A DNA stretch of 64,000 nt from Protostelium mycophagum (taxonomy: Eukaryota; Evosea; Variosea; Protosteliida; Protosteliaceae). The first letter of the stretch is position 1. Every line of letters starts with the position of its first letter. The notes below the pieces were generated by a model that ran no database searches, was not told the origin of the DNA, and saw only the letters and a list, made by a program, of their open reading frames with translations. The translations under genes were made by a program, and so were the position numbers. Of this stretch, positions 1 through 11,663 are shown in pieces. The DNA is taken from positions 1-64,000 of the forward strand of contig KV920903.1 of assembly GCA_002081555.1 (NCBI GenBank), given 5' to 3'.

Positions 1-37
1 TGGAACTGTAGTCTCTAATATAGAACACAGTTTATTT

Positions 38-2578
38 TTAGAAGTTCATGCATTTTACAGAGTCCCAACCAGAGTTCCCGGGACCTTTGTTCAGAGTGAA
101 ACTTACACAGGACGCAGTTCCAACGCTCTTGAGCCCGTCCGCCTTGATATTCTCGAAATAAGCATCTCCGGAGATCCCAGAAAGCTCCACGGCGTATTGA
201 CCTCCGTGAATATTCAACCCTTTGAAGTTGAGTCCGGATACTTTTCCGGTAAAGATGGAGATTCCGGCAGAGAACGAATCGTATATGTCACTGTTGCTGA
301 TCTCTACTCCACCGTTGATGGGTCCTTGTTCAGGGAAAACCCAGATGGCTCCACTGTGGCCTGGTTTGTTGTAGTTTGGTGAACCACAGCGGGTCATGGT
401 GTTGTCAGAGAACACATTGTTCTTGCCCAAGGCGAACTTTCCCACGTCGAAACGGTTACCTTTCATAGATGTCAGATTGACACGTACCATCTGACATTTG
501 ACATACCGATGTGGATGCAGGAACCTGAAGACACGGTGTCAGAGAGTAGATTCCCTGTCGCTTGGTTGTTATTTCCACCGTAGAACGCGATAGTGTTCGC
601 CAGCATGGGAAGCCTGATCGTGTTGTGTGTGATTTTAATACCGGTATCCGCTCCATCACCAGACCATAACGCCATCGCATCGTCACCTTCTCTCCTCAGA
701 TTTCAAATTTCAAATATGTTGAATTCCCTCCAAAACTCACCGGTATTTCTGATATCGGAATTTTGAACCACAGAATTGGTCACACCCTTGTGGAAATTAA
801 TCCCATCTGCCCAAGTGTTTCTGATGACAAGTCCGTCAGCCAAGAATCCATCCACTGGTCCATCGATCCAGATTCCACACTTGGTGTGCTCCACCCAGAT
901 GTTGTGCGCGATTCCATTGACCATCTGGTTTCCCAACCCTTGGTCCCAATCGCTGTCTTTTCTGAAGGTGGTTGTGCCACTGATGGAGAAGTCATGGAGC
1001 TGAAGACCTGAACCGGACTACAACGGTCAGTTTCGATTTTGTAAGGAAGGAAATGTGTTTGGTATAAACCCACCCCGTAGAATCCAATCTTTGCGACCGT
1101 TTTCGTAAAGACATTAGCATACCAAGGTCCCGCTCCTCCGATGATCGTGTTCTTTGCGAGAAATTGTTTACTGACCAAGAATTTACCTTGGGGAATGAAA
1201 ATACCTGATATATGTCAGATTGACATGATTGACTGTTGCTGACCTTTTTTGCCCTTGCTGGCGTAACCGTTGAGGGCCTTTTGGATGGCATCAGAGGAAT
1301 CTTTGTTGCCGCTTGGGTCAGCTCCGAAATCAACAATTGACACAACATCACCATTCTGCAAGACCTCAGATTTGAATTTTAAATCGTGTCATTTCTATTG
1401 TTTTGAGAAGGATGTCGACATTAACCTGAAAATAGGGTGCGGGGACTTGATGGAATTCCACAATGTCGACAGTGATCACAGTGTTGGACTTGGTGGTCAA
1501 TTTGACCTACAAATATCTCAGAAGTGTCTCACAAACATCGTTGTAGAACAATCACCTCAGATCCGGCCGCTGCAGCTGTTGGAAAGAGGCTCCTGACTTC
1601 ATCAAAAAAATGGTGTGGGCTTCCGTCCTTGGGATTGTTGGTGTATGGGTACTGTCCATAAACCCAGCTATATTTAGATGTCAGGGTCAGATTGACGTTG
1701 AAATTAGTTCCGGAGACGAGAAGTCTTGCGGTTTGTCCGGATCCGTCTGCAGAATCCGGGATACTGAAACGGATGACTACTCCTTGTGAAGCCTTCCTGA
1801 ATTTTCTCAGAATTTTTCGATCAGATTCGCCGAAATTTCGGGCAAATTTCAATGAATTACGTACGACATGGTGAAGGAGATGTACTGATTCATGCTGATC
1901 TGAACAGCTTGTCTGCCTGATGACTCGGATGCAAGAGTCCCGAATGTTCTGTCAGGACCGATCACTTTTCCATTGTGGCGACCTCCTTCTGCCTCGAATT
2001 CTTGGTAAGACTTTGGAGCTCCTCTATCTGCGTAGAAAATTGCCTGAGGGACGTCCAGATAATCCAATCTGATCAAATTTCAGTGAATCTTGGGAGATTG
2101 GAAGACTCGATACCTGGTGATGTGGTCCGTAGTCTTGTCGAAGACGACAAGGTTGGATCCCTTTCTGAGGTTAAGAGAAAGAGGATGCCCTCCATTCTCA
2201 AGGGTGGTGTGTCCGTGAGATCTTCCGTTGACACTGACATGGAATGTAGAACCAGAGCTGTATCAACTCAGAATGACACGTGAACGAATCTCCACCTCGA
2301 TGAGTGACCGACTGTAGCGTTATAGACACCGTCCTCTTCTGAATGGACAGTAAATACGGTTCGAGATCCTTTATCATCGTGGTGGACGTACCCCACACCT
2401 GACCACTCGGAAGAAAAATCTGCATCTGTGAGAAGGAGGATACCACATCATAATCGCATTCACCTTCGGCTCTGATTGTCTTTGCGCCCGCACAATTATG
2501 GTGTTCTTCGGCCTCGAATCGAATGGCACAGGCCGACACTAGAAGAAGGAGCAGCAATGGAAGCGTAAAGGTGCTCAT
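38..2578 (-). CDS. secreted GH87 alpha-1,3-glucanase (mycodextranase) with N-terminal carbohydrate-binding module
   Basis: This gene likely encodes an exported enzyme that cuts alpha-1,3-glucan, a fungal cell-wall polymer. It starts at 2578 with a clear signal peptide (MSTFTLPLLLLLLVSACA), followed by a CBM6/35-like beta-sandwich. A 38-nt intron near 2430-2465 restores the frame inside that domain. A second N-terminal beta domain carries RFSIPDSADGSGQTARL, typical of bacterial mycodextranases. The catalytic part is a right-handed beta-helix: an IIGGAGPWY start, then a GIWIDGPVDGF stretch, WADGINFHKGVTNS, an RNTG...MALWSGDG stretch where an intron falls at the usual DD motif, and LANTIAFYGGNNN. 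These match GH87 enzymes as I know the family. The stop is at 38-40. GH87 is mainly bacterial, so ancient transfer is possible, but the gene now has several host-type introns. Family call is firm; exact exon edges are approximate. Confidence 0.85.
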
Positions 2579-3536
2579 GTCTTCTGTTGGAAGAATTAAA
2601 AATGTTACAAAACGATTTTTTGCTCCTGCGGAACTTCCCGACACAAATGTTGCGCGACACTTTTCTCGCCCCCCTATATTTTAACGAGAGCCGCAGGGTA
2701 ATTACTGTGATCTCATTTTATGACATATGTCGCCCGCGGGTCCTCCGGAATAAGCTTCGGCTTTTTCCACAAAAATTGGCATAATCCCGGGATGTCAACG
2801 TATTGGTGTGGAATGCTGCTCCACAACCTTCTCTTTACTCACCTCTACAAAAAATAAAATCACTACGCTTTGAGGCCTTTGTTCCTCGGATTGATCACCG
2901 CACACAAAATTGACCCATAGACCTCTGACATGATATTTGTTGTCTATCATTAAAAGAAGTCAACTCTGCAACCCTTATCCCAGTGATTGACAAGTGTCAC
3001 TGAAACAGGGGTGTTCATCAAGCGTAAGATGACCACGAGACGATTTGTAGTACAATTACCTGGAGAGTAGAGAGAAGACAAGTACAATACAACAAGGCGA
3101 AATTATTGCAAAACCAGTCCGAAAAATATGGTTTATTTATGGTGACAGACAGTATCGTGAATTGTCAAGTTTTTCCTGCCACCAGCGGACACGTGTACAA
3201 ACTCGTGTCCGCCGGATAACACACGATAATCTTGGTTTTACAAAAAGAGACAGCAAGATTCTCGTTGATAGTGAACACCTTTAACTGATTGTAATTCTTT
3301 GAATGTGTGCTTCTATTTAAAATGCAGATAATGCTGCTTAGTCAAATGTGAAAACTCTCATGCAAAACACGAAATGGGGTAATTTTGATAAAAAAATCGA
3401 ATAAAATCACGAAATAATTAAAGGATTTTGTTTGAGAAATGAAGAAAACTAGCCGTTACAAAATTTGACGTCCGTTATTGGGGCATCAACATTAATGATT
3501 ATCACAGAGATTCCAAAAAAACCGATAAAAGAAGTT
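2579..3536. other. intergenic stretch with one MITE-like relic
   Basis: I see no convincing exon here. AT-rich sequence separates the glucanase start from the tRNA. The only structured part is a short inverted repeat near 3185-3212, listed separately. Confidence 0.5.
3185..3212. repeat. short inverted repeat, degenerate MITE-end relic
   Basis: GCGGACACG at 3185-3193 pairs with CGTGTCCGC at 3204-3212. The sequence, including a central TGTACAAA-like stretch, matches the ends of the TA-flanked MITEs found at 17.8 and 39.1 kb. It is probably two MITE ends brought together by an inner deletion. Confidence 0.45.
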
Positions 3537-3609
3537 GCTCAATACAGGGATCGAACCTGTGACCCCGGCGTTATTAGCACCGTGCTCTAACCAACTGAGC
3601 TAATCGAGC
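3537..3609 (-). tRNA. tRNA-Ile (anticodon AAT)
   Basis: On the minus strand this 73-nt stretch folds as a standard cloverleaf. The acceptor arms are GCTCGAT and ATTGAGC, the D stem is GCTC/GAGC, and the anticodon stem is CGGTG/CGCCG around loop CTAATAA, giving anticodon AAT. The T arm is ACAGG TTCGATC CCTGT and contains a good B box. No intron is present. A TTTT run about 8 nt downstream on the minus strand fits a Pol III terminator. A34 would be read as inosine, as is usual in eukaryotic tRNA-Ile. Confidence 0.95.
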
Positions 3610-3807
3610 AGATGTCATCTCTAAAAATCTTCAATACATATTTCAAATAAAATTCAAAACTAATGCTATCCACTGCCCCGTTCTCTCCAGATATTCTACC
3701 ATTGTCCATTACAGGAAGATCCATCCACTGGGCAGCACATTCACAAACTGGGTCGCAGCATGATAGCTTACCGCCGTGCTGCACAAAATTCGTCGAAGAT
3801 GTCTTCT

Positions 3808-4490
3808 TTATAAACATCTTATCAGGTGACTGAGATACTGCATATATAATTTGAAATCGTTACAGAGAAAATAATGCACAAGACTCACCTTGAGCGAGCC
3901 ACGGTACTTCTGAAATTATAGAAATGGATCGGCGAAGGGTGATCTTCCTCATATCAAATTTCATCTCTCACGAAATCGTAAGGTGTGTGGTCCTGGGTGG
4001 TCCTTCGCGTGCTCTTGGTGATCGAGTTTCGAAGTTTTGATGCCCCAAAGGGATCCTTCAGCTCCAATGATTGGATGGACTGGAAAGAAGTAAAGAGCTC
4101 ATTAATCTCTTAGGGGGTCAAGATCATCCAACCCAATCGAAGTCCATTCAGAAATGGCATTTTTATGAGCTCTTTACTTCACCTGAAGTATGAGATGCTG
4201 AAAAAACTCAGAAGCCAGAGGGTAGAGAGAATCAGTTTCAGTTCACACAGACTTTGTCAGCATTGTTTTATCGGTAGATCGTGATTGTCAAGTCCGCAGA
4301 TTCAGAAGGAAATAATTAAAGGACAGAGAGAGTTGAGAGGCATTCTTACCTCATTTGTGATCCGTTTCTCTTGTTGCGGTTGATGCGGTTGATAGGTCGA
4401 TGATCTTCCGAGAGCCGTTAGAAAGATTTTAAATTTTTTGCGCGCCAAAGTTGATCTCTTCAACCACGGTTCTCCGAAGAGCATCATCAC
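3808..4490 (-). CDS. small basic protein, unknown function
   Basis: I do not recognise this protein. The model has four exons with consistent phase. Exon 1 runs from about 4490 and encodes a Lys/Arg-rich start (MLFGEPWLKRSTLARKKFK). A 270-nt intron (4080-4349) follows. The next exon begins SIQSLELKDPFGASKLRNS, then come two short exons, and the end is LIRCL with a stop at 3808-3810. The product is about 110 residues, polar and without clear domains. The large intron is unusual for this window and holds a 16-bp perfect inverted repeat. The first of three adjacent ATG codons is taken as start. Confidence 0.45.
4087..4180. repeat. 16-bp perfect inverted repeat inside an intron
   Basis: GAAGTAAAGAGCTCAT at 4087-4102 is the exact reverse complement of ATGAGCTCTTTACTTC at 4165-4180, with a 62-bp loop. 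It lies just inside the acceptor end of the 270-nt intron of the small minus-strand gene, so the pre-mRNA could form a stable hairpin there. It has no resemblance to the MITE ends elsewhere in the window. Confidence 0.75.
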
Positions 4491-4653
4491 GTCGACTGTT
4501 TACAAACACTTGCAGTTTCAAGTTTTATGCTGGAAGAGTTTGTTTCAAAAATTACATCTCAATCTCAACATCTTCTCGGGTGTACAAAAAAGAGTGAGAC
4601 TCTGATCAGATTTTTATCATTATCAATGAGGATTTCTCCAAATGATTAGTCGA

Positions 4654-7600
4654 TCACATATGAACAATCATAATGCTGTCTTTACATCTCTTCAAAATTT
4701 CTACATCGTCAACATCCTCTCCAGCATGTGAAAATCTTCCTCTGCAAGCTCCTCTGCTTTTTATCAGTACTAAAAAAATATGTAGCAGATTTTTTCACGG
4801 TTTGATACCGATGCTCTCCACGTTAACAACCGAGTTACTCACTGGTCAACTGTGGATTATTCATGGAGGCGTTGATCATGCGCACGGACAGCCGGGCTTC
4901 TGATCCATCCATCACGGACAAATGACTCAGCAGCAACTTAAGCTTCTTGCCTTTGATTTGTCGCAAGGCATTCCGGACATTCCTAGCTGTGATGGCGTCA
5001 ATCATGATCATTTAAATGTCGAGATCATCTCGTGTTCATCCTGTGATTGTGTACCTTTCGTGGCTAGGAGTAGAATTTGTTTCGGAGAGGGTTCTCCTGC
5101 CACTTGCTCTAAGAATAGCTGTATATAGTCGTATATCTTATTGATCGAATGTTTCATCGCCCTCTTCAGATCATTCATTCGTGTGTTGGAGTATGGAATC
5201 TAATCGTGTCAATCATGTCCATTCGTGAATCACATCGTGTGGATAGATGTGAGTTTTAGACAACAGATCTACAGCTGTCTTCTCTCTAACAAATGTTCAA
5301 TGAAGACTTACCGTCAGCATGAAGTTCTTCGGCTCATAAGGACTTAAGAGGTCTGTTTTCCTCGTGTCGACCTCGAATTGGGCCCGGATGTACTTCATTA
5401 TCATGCCAATGTTGATCAAGAGATTCTGCTTTTCCAAGAGAGTTTGCATCTGGTGACGTCTGTCATCCCTTGTCAAAGATCGGGAGATATCTGGGGAGGA
5501 TGGTGGTGTGGACTTGGCTCCATGCTTACTCGAGGATGACGAATGCTTCAGTCCTGGGAGGACGAACTCCTTCTTATGCCTAGAGATGTCAGCTTCGTGT
5601 CAGTGTCACATCTGATTGACATTGAAAGACGAATAACGAACTTTCTTGAAATTTTCAGTGAAAAACCCACTTGACGTGCTCTTCTGGAGAATTTCCCTCT
5701 TCAAAAAACAATTCTTCGATCTACAACCAGTCAATCTTCCGTTTCATTCCGATAAAACGACACCTCTCTCTCCAGCATCCGGAGTACATTTGTGAAGTCT
5801 GTGGTTTCACTTGAAATCGCTTGTATCAACAAGAAGACATTTTTCTCCACACTATGTTCTGGGGGTGGGGCATCTTGTGCGGCGCTGTGCATCATCTCGT
5901 CCAGCAACTTGATGTCCTGAAGGGATCAGAGAGTTGTAGATGGTCATATCCATTTCCCGCCAATCTCAATGCCTTATCATTTTTCACACGAATTTCCACG
6001 AGATTCCTCTGACAGAGGGACATTGAAATTTCCTCGAAATTTCACCTTTGAAATACCGTTCAATCCCACGAGCATGTCCGTATTTTCCCCGAATCCGTCT
6101 TCAATGATGAAAAGTGACAGGTTCGCCACCACATCCTCAATCTCCAAAAGTAATTTCCGCATAATTTCCAAGAAGATGGCCCTTTTCTCTTGGGGGATGG
6201 CCGCCTCCTGACGCGGGGACAGTGACACGTATGTCAAAAAATGGCGGGCTTTCGCGTTGTAGATGGATATCTTCTTTTGCGGGAAGGGGTCTGGGCTGTT
6301 GATTTTGCGGTTGGCGGCAGTTCTGTAGGTTTGTTTGGTGTCACGGACTTTCTGAGGGATTTTAGTTCATTTTTCAAGACTATTTTTAGAAGAACTTCTG
6401 GTATTATTGCTAGAAATTGTTGATTAAAGCCATATAACATCAATCTAAAAGAGGAAAATTGATGATCTACAACGAGATGCTCACCCCTGAGATAACTGAG
6501 ACAGATTTTCCGATGGCTACTAATTGGTCAATTGTTGATGTTTGCAGAAGATCGGAACATATGCATCGGAATAATCCCTGGGCCTCGTGTATCGCATTCG
6601 TGATGTTTTTCTGTGTAACCCTGACGAGTTCAGAAAATTTCGTTGAAATTTCAACGAAATTTCAGCGAGATTTACCTGATGGATTGTCTGACGTTCATGC
6701 TCTCCCACGTATTACGTTCATACGTAATTTGGAATTCCCTTGCTTCAAGCGCAAGCAGAAGGTCTAACCTCTTCTTTGTTCCTGCAGAATTTTCAATGAA
6801 AACTCGATGAAAATTTCTGGAATTTTCAGTCGTACCTAGGAATTGGAAGAGGTAGATCATGAGGGATGTGTTGTGTTTTCGTGACCCGGTGGGTCCGAAA
6901 TCTCCCTGAAATTTCTCGAAAAGATTGGGAAGTGTGATCTGGAGATTTCAGCGAAATTTCTCGTTGTAGACGGATCTACCACTGGGATGGTTTCGTTGGT
7001 CTCTGCATTCGGTTTATTATTGAAAGAAATACTCAAATGTTTCCCCAAGAATGCTGCTGTATTCAGACAAAATGAAATTTCACTCGATTTTCTCTTGGAT
7101 TTTCATGGAATATCAGACCTTCTCCAGCGAATTGTAGTTGTTCTTCGATTGTAGATGGGTTGTACAGACGTACAAGTGGAGAGGCTTGGTTAAGTAGTGA
7201 TAATGCAAAGTGTAGACGGGGGTCAAGTGGAGGGGGCATCACTATGCTCCTTCGCGGATCGTTACTTCTGAAAGTCCTGTGACGCATGTATTTCAGCTTG
7301 GGATTTCCTGTAGATTTCAATGAAATTTCGCTCATGACGTGCTGTTTTGTAGTGTTAAATAATGTATAGTCAAAAATGATTATACCTCTTAAAATGCCGT
7401 CTCTGATATCTTGTAGAGATACTCTGAAGGGCCCAACCATATAGCAGAAGTCGCTGAAGAACATCTTTCGCAACAGTTTGTTGATTGGAGGGCCGAGTAG
7501 TATCTGAATGACATCATCTCGTTGTAGATTGTGATTTTTTAAAGTTCTTTATTATTTCCGCTAAAAAATGGATTGGAGATTTTGAGGAATAAGAGTTTGG

Positions 7601-10600
7601 TAAAATCGAATTTTGAAAATAAAAAAATGGCGGGAAAAAGAAGAGCGTTATACTCACGTGTATATGTATCAATAAACAATTGTATAGGTTGATCCAAAAG
7701 GTCAACAGATTGGGATGCGCATTTGTGTTTTCTGTGAAATCTACGGTTCGCAGTTCTGAAGTCGCGTATTTCAGTTGTACGTACTCATCTGATTTTCTGA
7801 TCACTTTCCACTTCCCCTGATGACGTCATCACATTGAAATTTCATGGAAAATTCGATAATTCGTGGAATTCGACAATGCAGCTCCGCTGCAGATGTGGAG
7901 ACATTTTTAATAGCTAATAGAGATTTATATTTCAGTATTATATTTAAAATGATTTTTATTATTGTCGATAAAGAAGGTGAGAGTTACCTCGAAGCGGACG
8001 TATAGTTGTAGCATGGCACGGAGAAGATCGTTTACGATATCACAATAATCTCGGTTTGTGTCGCGCTCCCAGAGTTGGTCGTTCAGCAGCTCCAGCTCGT
8101 CCTGGCCGTACATGGCTGTCAGCTGTCACGTGTCAGTGTCATTCTGGCGGTTCTCAATATTTTTTCGCGCCAAAATAAATCTAAAAATAGAACGGGACGC
8201 ACTTGCTGTTGTTGCCTCCAGGTCACGTCAAAAGCTGCATCATTCTCAATCTGTATGGCGCCTTTCTCCCGCAACACCGGAGAATAATCCTCACTAAACA
8301 TTCTCAATCACGTGATCATCGCATCGTCTACAACTGCAGATTTAGATGTACTCACTATGGTAACTCCATCTTGCTGTCTCTGTTAGACATCTCTTTGATG
8401 CTGAATTGTAGTTGGTCCAATGGTATCTGAGATATTTATTATCACTATATCCTCTCTCATATTTCAGAAATTTTGTTCACGTTTGCAATTTACGGTTGCT
8501 TACCGTGAAAAAAACAAAACGATCTTCTCATCTTTCGCGACGAAATTTCTCTGAAAAATCTTACCTCCAAAGATTCGTCCTCCTTAACAGCAACACTTAT
8601 CTTATGCGCGTAACGGTTCATCGCATTATGCAATGATGTGATATCACTCATGATATCACTTCTCCCCGCTTGAGAGGCGATAATCCGACCATCAGACCTT
8701 GTGACTGTGGTCATGAATGACCGGGAATTATCCATGAAATTTCTGTGGTTCTGCTTTTGGGTTATGGTCGGGTTAGGTAGGGAGTGGGGGAAATCCGCCT
8801 GAAATTTCGTCAGAGATTCTAAAAATAGAACGAATTTACAATGAAAAATAAATCGAAGAAGTTTCTGTGAAAGTTACCGAAACAGCCTCTAGAAATTGTT
8901 GTGCTTGTGGCATTGCCTCATGCACAAATCCGTTGATCATCTGCATAAAATCTTCCTTGTTTCCCGTGAATGGTGTACCGTTAAATATATTTTGAATTAT
9001 TTTTGCCGCCAAAATCAAAAGTCGGCGCTGGTCAGGGGTCGGCACGGCTGTGGCGGGGATAAGTGGGGGTTTAGGTAATGATGACGTATGGACCCGGAAA
9101 ATTCATGGAAATTTCCTTACTTTCTGTTAACTGATGACTTTCGGGTGTGACTATGGAGGGATTGAAGAAACGAAGAGATACAAATGAGGCGAGTGCTTGC
9201 GTTGTAAAACTGGGAAATTTCGGGGAAACAATATCTCGCATGTCAGAGCAGATGGCCCGTAGAGCACTGCGAATTTTCAGTGAAAAATCTGAGATCACTC
9301 CCGGAAAAATGGAAGAGATATGACTACCAACGCAAAGACGAACAAGATTTCAGATGTTTTGGGCTTGACCAAAACGTTTCCAGACATGTATAAATTCCGA
9401 AAAATCGTAGAAATTTCACGGAGATTTCCGATCTACAACTCACCTCGGAAACGTCTCCCTCGACTCTATGATCGCGTTAAACAACGTGGAGGTGATCTTC
9501 TTCAGCCGCTGACTGTTTTGATTTAGTTTCGATTGGGTATGTGCGTTGAGGCCGTGGAGGCTGCTGGAGCTGTTCCTGATGGTGGCGTGTCCAGGACTCA
9601 AACTCCCATTGTTCTTCAGTTTCAAAGGGTCCATCTGTGATGACGTCATCATATGTCATCGTTTTTCAAAAATTTTTGGGGTGTTTGTGATTTTAAAAAT
9701 AATTATGTACCTCGTAATCTTCTGGATTTGACACCGCCATCATCTGTGAATGTTCAGTGAAATTTCGTCGTCGTCTACAATAGCAAGAAGCACAAAAATT
9801 ATTGTTGTTTTTCTATTGTTTTGTATTTTCAAAATCAAACTATAAAATCAATTTTCGTCTCGAAAAAAAACTGACCTCTCGGACCACTGGACCCACTACT
9901 CGTTGTAGATACTTCAATCCCGCCATTTTCCCGTAAATAGAAACCACCTTTATGGCCATGGAGTTACTCCTGAATAAGACTTGGGAATTTTCGCTGCCAT
10001 CCACTTCCATCTGGAGCAGGTGGCGCCACAGTTGCCGAATTTTCCCGTAAAAATCGAAGAGCCTGACAAGAGGTGGAGCAAACTGTCAAAGATATCAAAA
10101 TGACGTCATCATATGGTTGTTTTTGGGATTCGTTTTTCAACATTTTAATTAGACCCACTACAACGAAGTATGACGTCATACCTTATCACTATCCGAAGGG
10201 TCCAAGAGGTTGCAAACCAATGCGACCAAGTTCATGTTGTCATTTACGAGCAGTCTATTGAATCTCAAATATTTGGGCTCTTGCATCTTGGTGACAACAG
10301 AGTCATACGAACAGATACTGTCCCCAGGTGGTTGTTTGAATAATTGTATGCCGAGGTATATTTTCTCTGAGAATAAATTTATTTGTGATGACGACATCAA
10401 AAGTTTGGAAATTTCAAAATCAGGTGGTGATTTGTGAATTTTTGTGAAGATAAATTTTCGAATTGTGTGGTGATCATTTTGTATCATTTTGATGAAAACG
10501 ATCATCTCACCCCAGTCTTCGTTGGATAGTGGTGTGGCATTGTTGTCTTTATCATTCCGTCTCTTTACTCTCTTGTCCACAAGGAGATCATGTGTTGGTA

Positions 10601-11506
10601 GATCTGTCAAATCATTGTCTTCGATCTTCCTGATTCGAAACCAGTCCTGAAATTATTCAGGGATATTCAAATTCGTCACAACCGCACTTTTCACGGTAAC
10701 TACCGTAAGTATACTGATCAATTTTGATTAAAAAGAATAAAAATATTTTCACATAAAATAATTTCTTACCTCAACAAGAGAGCCCTCCTCAGCATGCACA
10801 ACACCCAAGTTTATTGACACCACTCCATATAATATCTTTTCGCTCTTCATCTTTGTATTTCTTCTTGGAAAAATTTGTGATCGTCTCACTCCGCTTGAAT
10901 GAGGCACCACCCAAATTTCGACCTCTAAACATAATGTGGTCGAAGACATGTCTCTTCATCAAGATCAGTATTGAAAATAGGCTAGACCACTTGTTGAGAC
11001 TCACATCAAAAATTCTTCTCTCCATTTTGGATTAGGTTTACATTTGACGGCTGAAGTTGTGATACGATTATTATTCGCAATCAGTTCACAAAAGACTTTG
11101 CCTGTAATGCGTGAGTAAGGATGATTAGTCGGAGAGTAGAAAAATACCGGTAGATTCAAAACTGAGACCCTCAGCACCATGGACTATGAGGAGTAAGTTT
11201 TTGTAACCAATTAATTACCAAGTGAGATCATTTGCTTCTCATTAGAGGCTATCTCCCAACAGAGGAATCCAAACAGTATTGTACTCACCATTCACATAAA
11301 TGTAAGGATTCTTCTCCTGGCGCTCATGGAGATTGAATCTCGGCGTCTCTAGTTTTGGGCTGGTCAGTCTTCTGATCATCTAAACATCCGCGGTGAGAAT
11401 ATCTGTGCAATGGTTTGTGTCGTCGTTCCGTTAATGATTGGCTGCAGTCCGATCTGACATGGAAAATAGTTTCGGGAACGTCCACAACTCTGGAGATGCT
11501 AACCAT
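4654..11506 (-). CDS. C2-RasGAP-DUF547 multidomain protein
   Basis: This is likely a GTPase-activating protein for Ras-type GTPases, recruited to membrane by its C2 domain. Exons between about 11350 and 10620 give a C2 domain (ETPRFNLHERQEKNPYIYVN, CELIANNNRITTSAVKC, NPKWREEF, LEVEIW, GVVSINLGVVHAEEGSLVE). The GAP domain spans about 10480-8500. It has the arginine-finger segment DFYGKIRQLW...LFRSNSMAIK, then ALRAICSDMRDIV, the FLR-type motif FVSLRFFNPSIVTPE and PTPDQRRLLILAAKIIQN. Joining the next exons keeps phase into a DUF547 domain at about 7800-7120 (HPNLLTFWINLYNCLLIH, FRVSLQDIRDGILRG, LDPRLHFALSLLNQASPL). The remaining exons encode a long helical tail down to the stop at 4654-4656. The usual Cys-Pro of DUF547 is replaced by Ala-Ser-Pro. 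The start at 11506 is tentative. Many introns carry GAAATTTC and GTTGTAG motifs. Confidence 0.85.
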
Positions 11507-11663
11507 GCTGCTTCAGGACAGCAATAAGGTACTAACCCATGGAAAGAACACCGGTGCGTGAGGTTGAACACAAAAGACAATGATGAACAGTTTTGATTCT
11601 GTGATACAGAATCAGCTCAACAATGATCTTTCGAACTCTGAAATCAAATGTCTGCTCTCTTGT

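Noticed and set aside
3587-3817. 76-residue minus-strand ORF over the tRNA gene
   Set aside because: It runs through tRNA sequence, and the splice model of the upstream gene ends at 3808 in a different frame.
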